A stretch of 64,000 nt of DNA from Nocardioides sp. (GCA_002729525.1 PBYI01000052.1:1-64000); one strand, 5' to 3'. Numbered from the stretch's first letter, positions 24,339-32,772 are shown. Made by a program: numbers and translations. Notes: generated by a model not told the origin, from the letters alone.

Positions 24339-26261
24339 TCACCGGTCCAGCAGCAGGCCCGCGACCAGGTCGTGCACCAGGTCGAACCCGTGCTCGGTGA
24401 GGATCGACTCCGCGTGGAACTGGATGCCCCGGTAGTGCGGGCCGCGCAGCGCGTGCACGTCGCCGGTGGCGGGGTCGACGTCAACGGTGACGCCCTCGGG
24501 CAGCACGTCGTCCTGGCCGACCCGATCGACGAAGGTGTTGTAGAAGCCGACCCGCTCGGTGCGACCGTTGAGCCGCACCGGTGACTGGGTGCCCTGGAAC
24601 ACGATGTCCTTGTAGGCCAGCGGGATCCCGATGGTGTGGCACAGCGCCTGGTGCCCGAGGCAGACCGCGAGGAACGGCCGCTCGGCCTCCAGCAACGAGG
24701 CCACCGCGTGCCGCAACGCCGCCATCTTGGGGTCGTCGCCGTCGCGCGGGTCGCCCGGGCCGGGGCCGACGATCACCAGGTCGTCGCCGTCGAGGCAGCC
24801 GGGCACGTAGTCCTCGTGCCGCACCACGCGCGAGGTCATCCCGAGCGTGGCGAGCAGGTGGCGCAGCATGTTGACGAAGTCGTCCTCGCCGTCGAGCACG
24901 ACGACCGACTTGCCGGCCAGGCCGGGCTCGGGCTCGACGTCGCCCTGGTCGGTGAGCCAGAACGTCGACAGCCGCCGGTTGCGGGCGTTGAGCGCGAGCA
25001 GCACGTCCTCGTCGTTGACCAGCTCGGCCACGTCGACGTCGGGCACCGGGGCCGGCTCGACCAGGCCGAACGCCGAGAGGATGCCGCCGGCCTTCGCGTG
25101 CGTCTCGGCCACCTCGTACGCCGCGTCGGAGTCGCGCACCAGCGTCGCGCCGGCGGTGACGGTGAGCCGGCCGTCGAGGTCGACGTCGGCGGTGCGGATC
25201 ACGATCGGGCTGTCGACGACGGGGCCGCCCTGCTCGTCGCGGCCGAGGATCGCCAGCGCGGCGCCGTAGTAGCCGCGCCCCTCGGTCTCGTACTCCTTGA
25301 TGAGGCGGCAGGCGTTCTCGACCGGACTGCCGGTGACCGTGGCGGCGTACATCGTGTCGCGCAGGACCTCGCGCGGGTCGCGGTCGGTGCGGCCGGCGAG
25401 GAGGTACTCGGTGTGCACGAGACGGCTCATCGGCTTGAGGAACGGGCCCAGCACCTGGCCGCCCTCGGAGCAGATGTCGCACATCATCTTGAGCTCCTCG
25501 TCGACCACCATGAAGAGCTCGTAGACCTCCTTCTCGTCCTTGAGGAAGTCGAGGAGGCGGGGCTTGAGCGGGCCGTCGTCGGCGCCGCCGCGCGGGAGGC
25601 GGAAGGTGCCGCTGATGGGGTTCATCCGGACGTCGCCGTCGTGGATCGACACGTGCCGCTCCGGGCTCGCGCCGACGAGGTAGCGGTCGCCGGTGAAGAA
25701 CACGAAGGTCCAGTAGGAGCCGCGCTCGCGCTCGAGGAGTCGCTTGAAGACGGTCAGCGCGGCCGGGGCGCCCCAGTCGGAGAGGCGGGCGCGGTAGTGG
25801 CGGCCGACGACGAGGTTGGCGCCCTCACCCTGGCCGATCTCGTCGGTGATGATCGCCTCGACGAGCTTGCCGTACTCCGCATCGTCGGTCTCGAACCCGC
25901 CACGGTCGGCGAACTCCACCGGTACGTCGTCGATCGCCGCGACGACCTCGTCGACGGAGAACTCGTGCTCCTCCTCGACGTCGACCACCACCAGCGGCGT
26001 GCCGTCGTCGTGCACCTCGAAGCCGCGCTCGGCGGCCTGCCGGAACGGCACCGCGAGCAGCCGGTCGGCCACCCGGCCGGGCTCGGGCACGCCGTCCTCG
26101 AGCGGGACGTCGAGCAGGGAGGCCACCTCGGAGCGGGTGCCGCCGAGCAGCCCGACGGTCGGCATGTCGCCGGCGCGGGTGGAGCGACGGATGATCGCCC
26201 ACGCCTCGTGCCCCTGGATCGCCTCGATCGCGGTCCGGGCGTCAGCGGCGTGCTCCGTCAT
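24339..26261 (-). CDS. PhzE-like fused anthranilate/aminodeoxyisochorismate synthase
   Basis: This 640-residue protein fuses a chorismate-binding domain (about 1-410) with a class I glutamine amidotransferase (about 435-640; FLAVCLGHQALC nucleophile, IQFHAESILTEHG). The first part has YGKLVEAIITDEIGQGEGAN, ASPERHVSI, NPISGTFRLPRGG and TVTGSPVENACRLIKEYE. The domain order, length and the EIGQGEGAN and NPISGTFR motifs resemble PhzE, which makes 2-amino-2-deoxyisochorismate, more than TrpE. No phzD, phzF or other phenazine gene is nearby. It precedes pabA-pabB on the same strand. The product could be ADIC or anthranilate. It starts at ATG 26261. Confidence 0.85.
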   Translation of the reverse strand: MTEHAADARTAIEAIQGHEAWAIIRRSTRAGDMPTVGLLGGTRSEVASLLDVPLEDGVPEPGRVADRLLAVPFRQAAERGFEVHDDGTPLVVVDVEEEHEFSVDEVVAAIDDVPVEFADRGGFETDDAEYGKLVEAIITDEIGQGEGANLVVGRHYRARLSDWGAPAALTVFKRLLERERGSYWTFVFFTGDRYLVGASPERHVSIHDGDVRMNPISGTFRLPRGGADDGPLKPRLLDFLKDEKEVYELFMVVDEELKMMCDICSEGGQVLGPFLKPMSRLVHTEYLLAGRTDRDPREVLRDTMYAATVTGSPVENACRLIKEYETEGRGYYGAALAILGRDEQGGPVVDSPIVIRTADVDLDGRLTVTAGATLVRDSDAAYEVAETHAKAGGILSAFGLVEPAPVPDVDVAELVNDEDVLLALNARNRRLSTFWLTDQGDVEPEPGLAGKSVVVLDGEDDFVNMLRHLLATLGMTSRVVRHEDYVPGCLDGDDLVIVGPGPGDPRDGDDPKMAALRHAVASLLEAERPFLAVCLGHQALCHTIGIPLAYKDIVFQGTQSPVRLNGRTERVGFYNTFVDRVGQDDVLPEGVTVDVDPATGDVHALRGPHYRGIQFHAESILTEHGFDLVHDLVAGLLLDR

Positions 26262-26407
26262 GGCAGAAGGGTAGTCGTGGGCGCACCGCGGCGGCCGGGA
26301 CGTCCGACGTACGGCGGCCGGAGGCCGGTGCCGCGTCAGGGCGCCAGGATCGGCGTACGGTCTGGACCGGTTCGACGCTGCGCGGGGCACTCCGCCATGG
26401 TCGAGGC

Positions 26408-26842
26408 ATGCGTTTGCCGCTCCGCTCCCTGACGCCCGCCCTCCTCCTGCCCCTCGCCCTCGGCCTGGCCGCGTGCGGCGGGGACGACGAGCCCACCGCC
26501 GCGGAGGCCACGTCCGCCGCGGCCGAGGCCACCGAGTCCGTCGACGAGGCGCTCGACGAGGCGACCGACCCCGCCGGCTCCGACGAGGCGATGGACATGG
26601 ACGACGCGATGGACCTGCTCGGTGACGACAGCCTCATCAACATCATCGGCGAGCAGCTGTCCGACGGCATCGGCGGCTCGGGCTACGAGTACGACGGCGA
26701 CACCCTGACGGTGTTCGTCGACGGCGAGACCAGCGCCACCGCGTGCGCGATCGGGACCACGGTGCTCGACGCGTTCTCCGCCGACCTGGACGCGGTGCCG
26801 GTGCTGGAGATCGAGTTCTCGGACGGCACGGAGACCTGCTGA
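26408..26842 (+). CDS. Small predicted lipoprotein, hypothetical
   Basis: This 144-residue protein has a signal peptide (MRLPLRSLTPALLLPLALG) and the lipobox LAAC. A low-complexity acidic Ala/Glu/Asp linker follows, then a compact domain of about 70 residues with two cysteines (TACAIGTT and the C-terminal TETC) that may pair. It is probably anchored on the outer face of the membrane. It is divergent from the PhzE-like gene. No recognised family. Confidence 0.7.
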   Translation: MRLPLRSLTPALLLPLALGLAACGGDDEPTAAEATSAAAEATESVDEALDEATDPAGSDEAMDMDDAMDLLGDDSLINIIGEQLSDGIGGSGYEYDGDTLTVFVDGETSATACAIGTTVLDAFSADLDAVPVLEIEFSDGTETC

Positions 26843-26889
26843 GGCCGGTTGCAGCCGGTGCGGGTTTCACCAGGTACCCGGTGGAACTC

Positions 26890-26924
26890 ACACTTTCCGA
26901 CAGGAAGGTTCCTGCCGGAAGTGT
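26890..26924. terminator. Hairpin between convergent genes
   Basis: ACACTTTCCGACAGGAA (26890-26906) pairs with TTCCTGCCGGAAGTGT (26909-26924) with one bulge and one mismatch. A second, smaller palindrome (accaggtacccggt region) sits at about 26866-26886. Both lie between a lipoprotein stop and a converging gene's stop, a natural terminator position. Confidence 0.6.
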
Positions 26925-26958
26925 CAGATCTCTGCTGCCAGTCGACCGGACGCTCGCG

Positions 26959-27396
26959 TCACGCCCAGCGCGCGGCCGTCTCCCCGGCGAGCCGGACGAC
27001 GGCGCCCACGTCCCGCCCGGCGATGAGCCACCCGGCCGGCGTCGCGCCGTCGAGGTCGTCGTGCTCGGTGGTGACCCAGGTGGCGACCGAGAACGCCGGC
27101 TGTCCCGCGAACGCCGCCAGCACCTCGGCCAGCCCCGGCAGCACGGCACCGTCGCGCACCTGCCACGTCGGGTGGATCCACCGCTCGTCGGCGGAGCGCA
27201 GGCCGAGCACCCGGTGCTCCGCACGCAGGGCCGGTACGTCGGGCGACGCACCGTCGGCGCCGGTCAGCGCCTCGGCGAGGGCGTCGTCGTCGTAGAAGTC
27301 CGGGCCCAGCTGCTCGAGCACGGCGTCCATCGGATTGGCCGGCGTGCGCCGCGACGTCGCACCACGCTGCTCGCGGCGTCCGCTCCTCCTGCTCAC
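26959..27396 (-). CDS. MbcA/ParS/Xre-antitoxin C-terminal-domain-like protein, orphan
   Basis: This 145-residue protein has a C-terminal half (HRVLGLRSADERWIHPTWQV, then VLPGLAEVLAAFAG, then TPAGWLIAGRDVGAVVRLA) that resembles the MbcA/ParS/Xre toxin-binding domain (DUF2384). Such domains normally neutralise RES-domain toxins that attack NAD. No RES gene is seen on either side, so this is either a solitary antitoxin-like protein or a relative with another job. The GTG at 27396 is used; an ATG 22 codons in (MDAVLEQLGPDFY) is a possible alternative. It lies between a terminator-like hairpin and a large inverted-repeat element. Confidence 0.6.
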   Translation of the reverse strand: MSRRSGRREQRGATSRRTPANPMDAVLEQLGPDFYDDDALAEALTGADGASPDVPALRAEHRVLGLRSADERWIHPTWQVRDGAVLPGLAEVLAAFAGQPAFSVATWVTTEHDDLDGATPAGWLIAGRDVGAVVRLAGETAARWA

Positions 27397-27463
27397 ATGC
27401 CCAATCTCTCATGCGCCCACGGCGCGCTCGTGCGCGAGAAGGAGCGGTGCCGGGGCGGCACGG

Positions 27464-27599
27464 GGCGGTGAGTGGTGAACCGAGTCGTGCGACGGACCGG
27501 TCCACCAGCCACCGCTCCCTGTGGCACGGCCGACGCGCCCACACGGAGCGGTGAGCGGGCAACCGAACCCAGCCACCGAACCGTTCACCACTCACCGCC
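27464..27599. repeat. 136-bp inverted-repeat element with inner hairpin
   Basis: The outer arms (27464-27480 and 27583-27599) are 17 bases long and perfectly complementary. Inside, ACCGCTCC at 27511 pairs with GGAGCGGT ending near 27553. It occupies most of the 236-base gap between the HelD-like gene's stop and the start of the MbcA-like gene. It could be a terminator, a structured RNA or a small non-autonomous mobile element. Confidence 0.65.
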
Positions 27600-27632
27600 A
27601 CCCGTGGCACAGCCGGCCGAGCCGCCCCGCCC

Positions 27633-29831
27633 TCAGGAGACGGTCGTCAGCAGCTGGGTCGCGCGGGTCAGCACGACGTACAGCGTCGCCCGGCCGGTGG
27701 CCGACTCCGCCTCGATCTCCTCGGGCCGCACCACGCAGATGCCGTCGAACTCGAGGCCCTTGGTGTCGAGACCGGTCAGCACCACGACCCGGTCGTCGCC
27801 GGACGGGGTGACCGAGGAGTCGACGGCCGCGCGGGCGCCGGAGGCGTGCTCGGCGAGCTCGGGCCACGAGGCCAGCCACGCGTTGACCTCCGAGCGGCGG
27901 GCGACGGGCACCACGATGCCGACGGTGCCCTCGACCCGCCCGGCCAGCTCGACGACGGCCTCACGCGTCGCGGCCTCCAGGTCGGGCACGTCGGTCAGCA
28001 CCTGCGGGTGCTCGCCGGTGGAGCGCACCGCGGTCGGCAGGTCGGCGTCCAGCCCGACCCGCTCGGCGTACGCCGCGGCGTGGGCGTAGATCTCGGAGGA
28101 GTTGCGGTAGTTGGTCGACAGGTGGAACTCGTGGACGGCCTTCTTCTCCAGCGCCGCCGCGCGGGCCGCGGCTGCCTCGGCGGGCTCGGGCCACGACGAC
28201 TGCGCGAGGTCGCCGACGATCGTCCAGGTCGCGGTGCGGCCACGACGGCCCACCATCCGCCACTGCATCGGGGTGAGGTCCTGCGCCTCGTCGATCAGCA
28301 CGTGGGCGTAGCCGTCGTCCATGATGCTGTTGGTCGGCGGCGACCAGGCCCGCCCGGACGGCGCGTACTCCCGGTCCGCGGCCGTCATCAGCTCCTGCAC
28401 GTCCATCGCGCCGCTGATCAGCGCCAGCGGGTCGTCGCGGTCGTCGTCCTGACGCAGCGGTACGTCGCCGAGGGCGTAGCGCAGCTCGTCGACCAGCGGG
28501 ATGTCGTCGATCGACAGCGAGCGGGTCGTGTCGTCGGGCAGCCCGGACCACGACTTCACCAGCAGGCGCTGCTCCTCCGGCGTGAGGACGCCGTCGGAGA
28601 CGCGCATCAAGAGCTCGGGGTCGCGCAGCCAGCCGAGCACGTCGGGCGCGGTGAGCGGCGGCCACCACTCGAGCACGAAGTCGAGGAAGGCACGGTCGGA
28701 GAGCAGGTCGTCGGTCAGCGCCTCCTTGCCGCGCTCGCGGCCGCGCTCGCTGCGCACCTGGCGCCACGCGGCGTCGATGAGCGCCTGGGCGACCTTCGGC
28801 TGCTGCCGGTTGCGGCGCCCCTGCGACATCAGGGACCGGCGGACCCGACCGAGGAGCCCGCGGTCGAGGTTGATCGTGGCGTCGTACCAGAACGTCCGGA
28901 ACGACGTCGGGCTCCCGGGCGCCTGGGTGCGGGCCAGCCGGCGCAGCACCTCGGCCATCCGCTCGGAGCCCTTGACCGCGGCGACGGCCGGTTCGTCGTG
29001 CCGGGTGGCGCGCAGGCCGTCGACGACCTCGCCGAGCGAGCGCAGCGCGACGGCGGTCTCGCCCAGGCTGGGCAGCACCCGCTCGATGTAGCGCATGAAG
29101 ACGCCGCTGGGTCCGACGACGAGCACGCCGCCGGCCTCGTAGCGCCGCCGGTCGGTGTAGAGGAGGTACGCCGCCCGGTGCAGCGCGACGACCGTCTTGC
29201 CGACGCCGGGTCCGCCGGAGATCGACACGACGCCCCTCCCGGGCGCGCGGATCGCCTGGTCCTGCTCGGCCTGGATGGTGGCGACGATCGAGTGCATCGA
29301 GCGGTCGCGGGCGCGGGAGAGCTGCGCCATCAGCGCGCCCTCGCCGACGATCGGCAGGTCCTCGGTGTTGCCCTCGGCGTCGAGCAGCTCGTCCTCGACG
29401 CCCAGCACGGTGGTGCCGCGCGAGCGCAGCACCCGGCGGCGTACGACGTCGAGCGGGGTGGCGGCGGTGGCCTGGTAGAACACCGCGGCCGCGGGCGCGC
29501 GCCAGTCGATGAGGAGCGAGTCGCGGTGCTCGTCGCGCAGGCCGATGCGTCCGACGTACCGCGGCTCACCGTCGACGTCGGGGCGCAGGTCGAGGCGCCC
29601 GAAGACGAGGCCCTCGTGCGCGGCGTCGAGCTGGGCGATGCGCCGCGCGGCCTGGAAGACCATGGCGTCGCGCTCGACGAGCCCGCCCTCGTGGCCGAGG
29701 CGGCCGCGGTCGTGGCCCTGCTTGGCCAGCTCCTTCGCGGCCTTCCCCGACTCCACGAGCCGGGTGTGCACCCTGTCGACGAACGCCTGCTCCGCGGCGA
29801 CCTCCTGGGCGACCAGGTCCCCCTCGCTCAA
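27633..29831 (-). CDS. helD: HelD-like UvrD/Rep-family ATPase (RNA polymerase recycling factor)
   Basis: The 732-residue protein has a coiled N-terminal segment (residues 1-60, MSEGDLVAQEVAAEQAFVDRV), a Walker A motif (SGGPGVGKT, about 207-214), a Walker B region (VLIDEAQDLTPMQWRM) and the C-terminal helicase motifs GLEFDGICVV and LYVVLTRATQ. Length, N-terminal coil and the RYVGRIGLRD beta segment fit actinobacterial HelD, which removes RNA polymerase from stalled complexes and in some species protects against rifampicin. UvrD-type DNA helicase activity is less likely. The start is TTG at 29831 with GAGGGGACA upstream. It is not obviously in an operon. Confidence 0.85.
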   Translation of the reverse strand: MSEGDLVAQEVAAEQAFVDRVHTRLVESGKAAKELAKQGHDRGRLGHEGGLVERDAMVFQAARRIAQLDAAHEGLVFGRLDLRPDVDGEPRYVGRIGLRDEHRDSLLIDWRAPAAAVFYQATAATPLDVVRRRVLRSRGTTVLGVEDELLDAEGNTEDLPIVGEGALMAQLSRARDRSMHSIVATIQAEQDQAIRAPGRGVVSISGGPGVGKTVVALHRAAYLLYTDRRRYEAGGVLVVGPSGVFMRYIERVLPSLGETAVALRSLGEVVDGLRATRHDEPAVAAVKGSERMAEVLRRLARTQAPGSPTSFRTFWYDATINLDRGLLGRVRRSLMSQGRRNRQQPKVAQALIDAAWRQVRSERGRERGKEALTDDLLSDRAFLDFVLEWWPPLTAPDVLGWLRDPELLMRVSDGVLTPEEQRLLVKSWSGLPDDTTRSLSIDDIPLVDELRYALGDVPLRQDDDRDDPLALISGAMDVQELMTAADREYAPSGRAWSPPTNSIMDDGYAHVLIDEAQDLTPMQWRMVGRRGRTATWTIVGDLAQSSWPEPAEAAAARAAALEKKAVHEFHLSTNYRNSSEIYAHAAAYAERVGLDADLPTAVRSTGEHPQVLTDVPDLEAATREAVVELAGRVEGTVGIVVPVARRSEVNAWLASWPELAEHASGARAAVDSSVTPSGDDRVVVLTGLDTKGLEFDGICVVRPEEIEAESATGRATLYVVLTRATQLLTTVS

Positions 29832-29930
29832 CGTGCCTGTCCCCTCTCGCGGACCGATTCCGGCAAGAGGCCAACTCTACAAAGGGATCGCCGCGCTCGC
29901 TCACGGGTTCCGTCGAGCGGCCCGTGCCGG

Positions 29931-29966
29931 GACCGCCGGGACCGCCGGGACCGCCGGGACCGCCGG
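29931..29966. repeat. Four tandem 9-bp units
   Basis: GACCGCCGG is repeated four times without change, just downstream of the crotonase gene's stop and before the HelD-like gene's promoter region. It may have arisen by slippage. No function is evident. Confidence 0.8.
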
Positions 29967-29971
29967 CGAGG

Positions 29972-30733
29972 TCAGCGCGAGAGGAACGCCGTCATCGCCT
30001 CGCGCGCGGCGTCGGAGCCGAACAGCCGGGCCGAGAGGGAGGCCATGTCCTCGGCGCCCGACTCGATGCGGTCCAGCAGGTCCGCGCCAAGGAGGGCCTT
30101 GGTCTCCCGCAGACCCTGCGGGGCGCCGGTGGCCAGCGACGCGCAGCCCGTCGCGACGACGTCGTCGAGCTCCTCCGCGGGGACCGCGCGGGTCACCAGC
30201 CCCGCGGCGACGGCGGCGGCGGCGTCGAAGGTCTCGCCCGACAGGAACGTCCAGGCCGCGGCGCGCGACGTCAGACGCGGCAGCACCGTGAGGGAGATGA
30301 CCGCCGGGGTGAGACCGAGCTTGACCTCGGTGAACGCGAACGTCGCCCGCTCGTCGGCCCACACCACGTCGGCGGCGGCCACGATCCCGATGCCGCCCGC
30401 CCGGACCGGCCCGTCGAGGCGTACGACGACCGGCTTGGCCGCTCCGACGATCGCCTGCTGGAGGCCGATGATCGCGCGCGTGCCGTCCTCCATGCCGCCC
30501 GCGGAGGCCTCGGAGAGGTCCGCCCCCGAGCAGAACACCCGACCCTCGGAGCGCAGGAGCACGACGCGCACCTCGTCGTCGGCGTCGGCGGCGGCCAGGT
30601 GGGTGGCGAGCTCGGTGACCAGCTGGCGTGACAGGGCGTTGCGGTTGTGCGGCGAGTCGAGGGTGATGACGGCGACCGGGCCGTTCAGGTCGAGGTGGAC
30701 GAGCTCGTCGGTGGTGTCGGGGGTCACAGCCAT
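29972..30733 (-). CDS. Enoyl-CoA hydratase/isomerase (crotonase) family protein
   Basis: This 253-residue crotonase-fold protein has the oxyanion-hole segments RVFCSGADLSEAS and RAGGIGIVAAADVVWA, and the family start ITLDSPHNRNALS. The position of the second catalytic acid is in FAFTEVKLGLTPAVISL. Typical members hydrate or isomerise 2-enoyl-CoA in beta-oxidation; the precise substrate is unclear. The ATG at 30733 was preferred; another ATG nine bases upstream is possible. It is divergent from the sulfite-oxidase-like gene with about 87 bases between, and has no beta-oxidation neighbour. Confidence 0.85.
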   Translation of the reverse strand: MAVTPDTTDELVHLDLNGPVAVITLDSPHNRNALSRQLVTELATHLAAADADDEVRVVLLRSEGRVFCSGADLSEASAGGMEDGTRAIIGLQQAIVGAAKPVVVRLDGPVRAGGIGIVAAADVVWADERATFAFTEVKLGLTPAVISLTVLPRLTSRAAAWTFLSGETFDAAAAVAAGLVTRAVPAEELDDVVATGCASLATGAPQGLRETKALLGADLLDRIESGAEDMASLSARLFGSDAAREAMTAFLSR

Positions 30734-30820
30734 GCCCGGCATCCTGCCGCACGGGACGCCGCCGAGGACGCAGCACGCCACAGTCCCATCCGATCCGGGG
30801 CTCGGTGACGAACGACCGTC

Positions 30821-32488
30821 ATGGCACCACGTCGGCTCTACGCCCTGTTCGGCATCCTCGCCACCCTGGTCGGGATGGCCGTCGGCCATCTCGTCGCCGC
30901 GCTGACCAGCCCGGACTCCTCCCCGGTGCTGGCCGTCGGCTCCGCGGTGATCCGGATGACCCCCACGCCGGTGAAGGAGTGGGCGATCCGGACGTTCGAG
31001 TCCGACGGGTTCAGCATCCTGTTCATCGACTTCCCGGCGCAGAACTACGACAAGGTCGTGCTGGTCGGCTCGGTGTTCATCGGCGTGATCGTGCTGGCCG
31101 CGCTGGCCGGCGTGCTCGCCCGCTCCAGCTTCCGGCTCGGCGCCGGTGCGCTCGTCGCGCTCGTCGTCGTCGCGCTGGTGCTCACGCTGACCGCCCCGTC
31201 GCCGTCGGCCCTGGACGTCGTCCCGGCGATCCTGACCGCTGTCGCCGGAGTGGCCGCGCTGTGGGTCCTCGACCGCACCGCGCGTGGCCTCCCGCTCGAC
31301 CCGCGCGCCGTCTCCACTGCCGAGCGAGCGAAGGCCGAGGCCCGGGAGGGGTCGGGCGACGCCGCCGACGACACCGCCGAGCCGGCCTCCGGCCCCCGCT
31401 CGGCCAGCCGCCGCGGCGTGCTCATCGCCTCCGGCGCCACCCTCGCGGTCGCCGCGGTCGTCGGCGGGCTCGGTCGCTTCATCGGCAACCTGCGCACCCG
31501 CGCCGAGGACGTCGTGCTCCCGCAGCCCGCCTCGGGCGAGGCGGCCGCCGCACTGCCGAAGGACCTGTCGTCGACGTACGACATCAGCCCGCTGCGCGTT
31601 CCGAACGCCGACTTCTACCGCGTCGACACCCGCCTGGACACCCCCGTCGTCGACAGCGGCTCGTGGACCCTCACCGTCGACGGTGACGTCGAGAACGAGC
31701 TCGAGATCTCCTTCGAGGAGCTCCTGGCGATGCCGATGGTCGAGCGCGACATCACGCTGACCTGCGTCTCCAACTCCGTTGGCGGCAAGTACGTCGGCGG
31801 CGCCCGCTGGCTCGGCGTCCCGCTCAACGACGTCCTCGAGATGGCCGGCGTCGGCACCACCGCCGACCAGATCCTCTCCACCGACTTCGACGGGATGACG
31901 ATCTCCACACCGCTGTCGGTCGCCACCGACGGGCGCGACGCCCTCATCGCGGTCGGCATGAACGGCGAGCCCCTGCCCCGTGCGCACGGCTTCCCCGTGC
32001 GTCTGGTGATCCCCGGCCTCTACGGCTTCGTCGGCTCCACCAAGTGGGTGACCCGCCTGACCCTGACGACGTACGCCGAGCAGCAGGCCTACTGGACCGA
32101 GCGCGACTGGGCCACCGACGCCCCGATCAAGCCCAGCGCCCGCATCGACCCCCCGCGCGCCCTCGAGCAGGTCTCCGCCGGCAGCAAGGGCGCCGACCCC
32201 GGCGCGATCGTCGTCGGCGGCGTCGCCTGGGCTCAGAACGACGGCGGCGTCTCGAAGGTGCAGGTGCAGGTCGACGGCGGTCCGTGGACCGACGCCGAGA
32301 CGGGCCCCGACGTGGGCGACGTCTACTGGCGCCAGTGGTTCCTCCAGGTCGACGGGCTCGAGTCCGGCCAGCACCAGGCCAAGGCCCGCGTCGTGGACGG
32401 CGACGGCGACGTGCAGACGGACGTGCGCGCCCAGCCGTTCCCCGAGGGCTCCTCGGGCATCCACACCGTCATCTTCACCGTGGGCTGA
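30821..32488 (+). CDS. Membrane-anchored molybdopterin-dependent oxidoreductase (sulfite oxidase fold)
   Basis: The protein has 555 residues. Four to five membrane helices occupy the first 160 residues, followed by a twin-arginine-like SRRGVLIASGATLAVAAVVGGLG segment (about 200). A sulfite-oxidase molybdopterin domain comes next, with the cofactor cysteine at 315 (DITLTCVSNSVGG), PRAHGFPVRLVIPGLYG and KWVTRLTL. A C-terminal dimerisation domain follows (VVGGVAWAQNDGGVSKVQVQVDGG). It probably oxidises or reduces a small substrate outside the membrane. The electron partner is not visible, and the natural substrate of this membrane subgroup is unknown. It starts at ATG 30821 and stands alone. Confidence 0.88.
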   Translation: MAPRRLYALFGILATLVGMAVGHLVAALTSPDSSPVLAVGSAVIRMTPTPVKEWAIRTFESDGFSILFIDFPAQNYDKVVLVGSVFIGVIVLAALAGVLARSSFRLGAGALVALVVVALVLTLTAPSPSALDVVPAILTAVAGVAALWVLDRTARGLPLDPRAVSTAERAKAEAREGSGDAADDTAEPASGPRSASRRGVLIASGATLAVAAVVGGLGRFIGNLRTRAEDVVLPQPASGEAAAALPKDLSSTYDISPLRVPNADFYRVDTRLDTPVVDSGSWTLTVDGDVENELEISFEELLAMPMVERDITLTCVSNSVGGKYVGGARWLGVPLNDVLEMAGVGTTADQILSTDFDGMTISTPLSVATDGRDALIAVGMNGEPLPRAHGFPVRLVIPGLYGFVGSTKWVTRLTLTTYAEQQAYWTERDWATDAPIKPSARIDPPRALEQVSAGSKGADPGAIVVGGVAWAQNDGGVSKVQVQVDGGPWTDAETGPDVGDVYWRQWFLQVDGLESGQHQAKARVVDGDGDVQTDVRAQPFPEGSSGIHTVIFTVG

Positions 32489-32530
32489 CGCCGAGCCGCC
32501 CGACGCCCCAGACCTCCTGGCGCTCCCTCA

Positions 32531-32567
32531 CCGACGCCCGTCGCGACCTGCTCGCGGCGGGCGTCGG
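32531..32567 (+). terminator. Hairpin terminator after the molybdopterin oxidoreductase
   Basis: CCGACGCCCGTCGCG (32531-32545) pairs with CGCGGCGGGCGTCGG (32553-32567) at 14 of 15 positions with a seven-base loop, 43 bases after the stop codon. Confidence 0.7.
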
Positions 32568-32614
32568 CACGTCCTGGGCGCCCTCCGCTCGACCCGCGTC
32601 GTTCGCGGACCAGC

Positions 32615-32659
32615 TGTGCCGCGGATCGGTGTCGACGGGTGCCACCGATCAGCGGCACA
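32615..32659. repeat. 45-bp palindromic element with TGTGCCGC/GCGGCACA ends
   Basis: TGTGCCGCGGATCGGTG (32615-32631) and CACCGATCAGCGGCACA (32643-32659) pair at 16 of 17 positions around an 11-base loop. The TGT...ACA ends recall the larger hairpin family at 49629 and 59552. It lies between a terminator and a promoter; its role is unknown. Confidence 0.6.
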
Positions 32660-32745
32660 ACTCTCGGAATCCCCGCCGGAGCGGGGGATCCGCCCAGGTC
32701 GCGCACGGCTCGGCCGACACCCGCAGAAAATGATCCGATCCGGAC

Positions 32746-32772
32746 CCATCCACCCCACCCGCTGCCCCGAAC
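32746..32772 (+). promoter_or_regulatory. SigK-like promoter for the fasciclin gene
   Basis: CCATCC (32746-32751) and CCGAAC (32767-32772) are separated by 15 bases. This matches the SigK consensus I recall from mycobacteria (CCATCC and CCGAAT boxes with a similar gap). It lies 41 bases upstream of the fasciclin ATG, and sigK itself is the next gene. Confidence 0.65.

Noticed and set aside
22404..26261. Phenazine biosynthesis cluster
   Set aside because: Only a PhzE-like gene is present; phzB, phzD, phzF and phzG are missing. PabA and PabB are ordinary folate enzymes.
27409..27591. Short open frames on both strands inside the inverted-repeat element
   Set aside because: They mirror each other because of the palindrome, have no ribosome site and no protein features.
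29832..29931. Rifampicin-associated promoter element upstream of the HelD-like gene
   Set aside because: I looked for the inverted repeat known from Streptomyces and saw only partial similarity (GGCCTCTTGCC region), not enough for a call.
29931..29966. Tandem 9-bp units considered as a CRISPR-like array
   Set aside because: There are only four units with no spacers, and no cas gene is present. A simple slippage repeat is enough.
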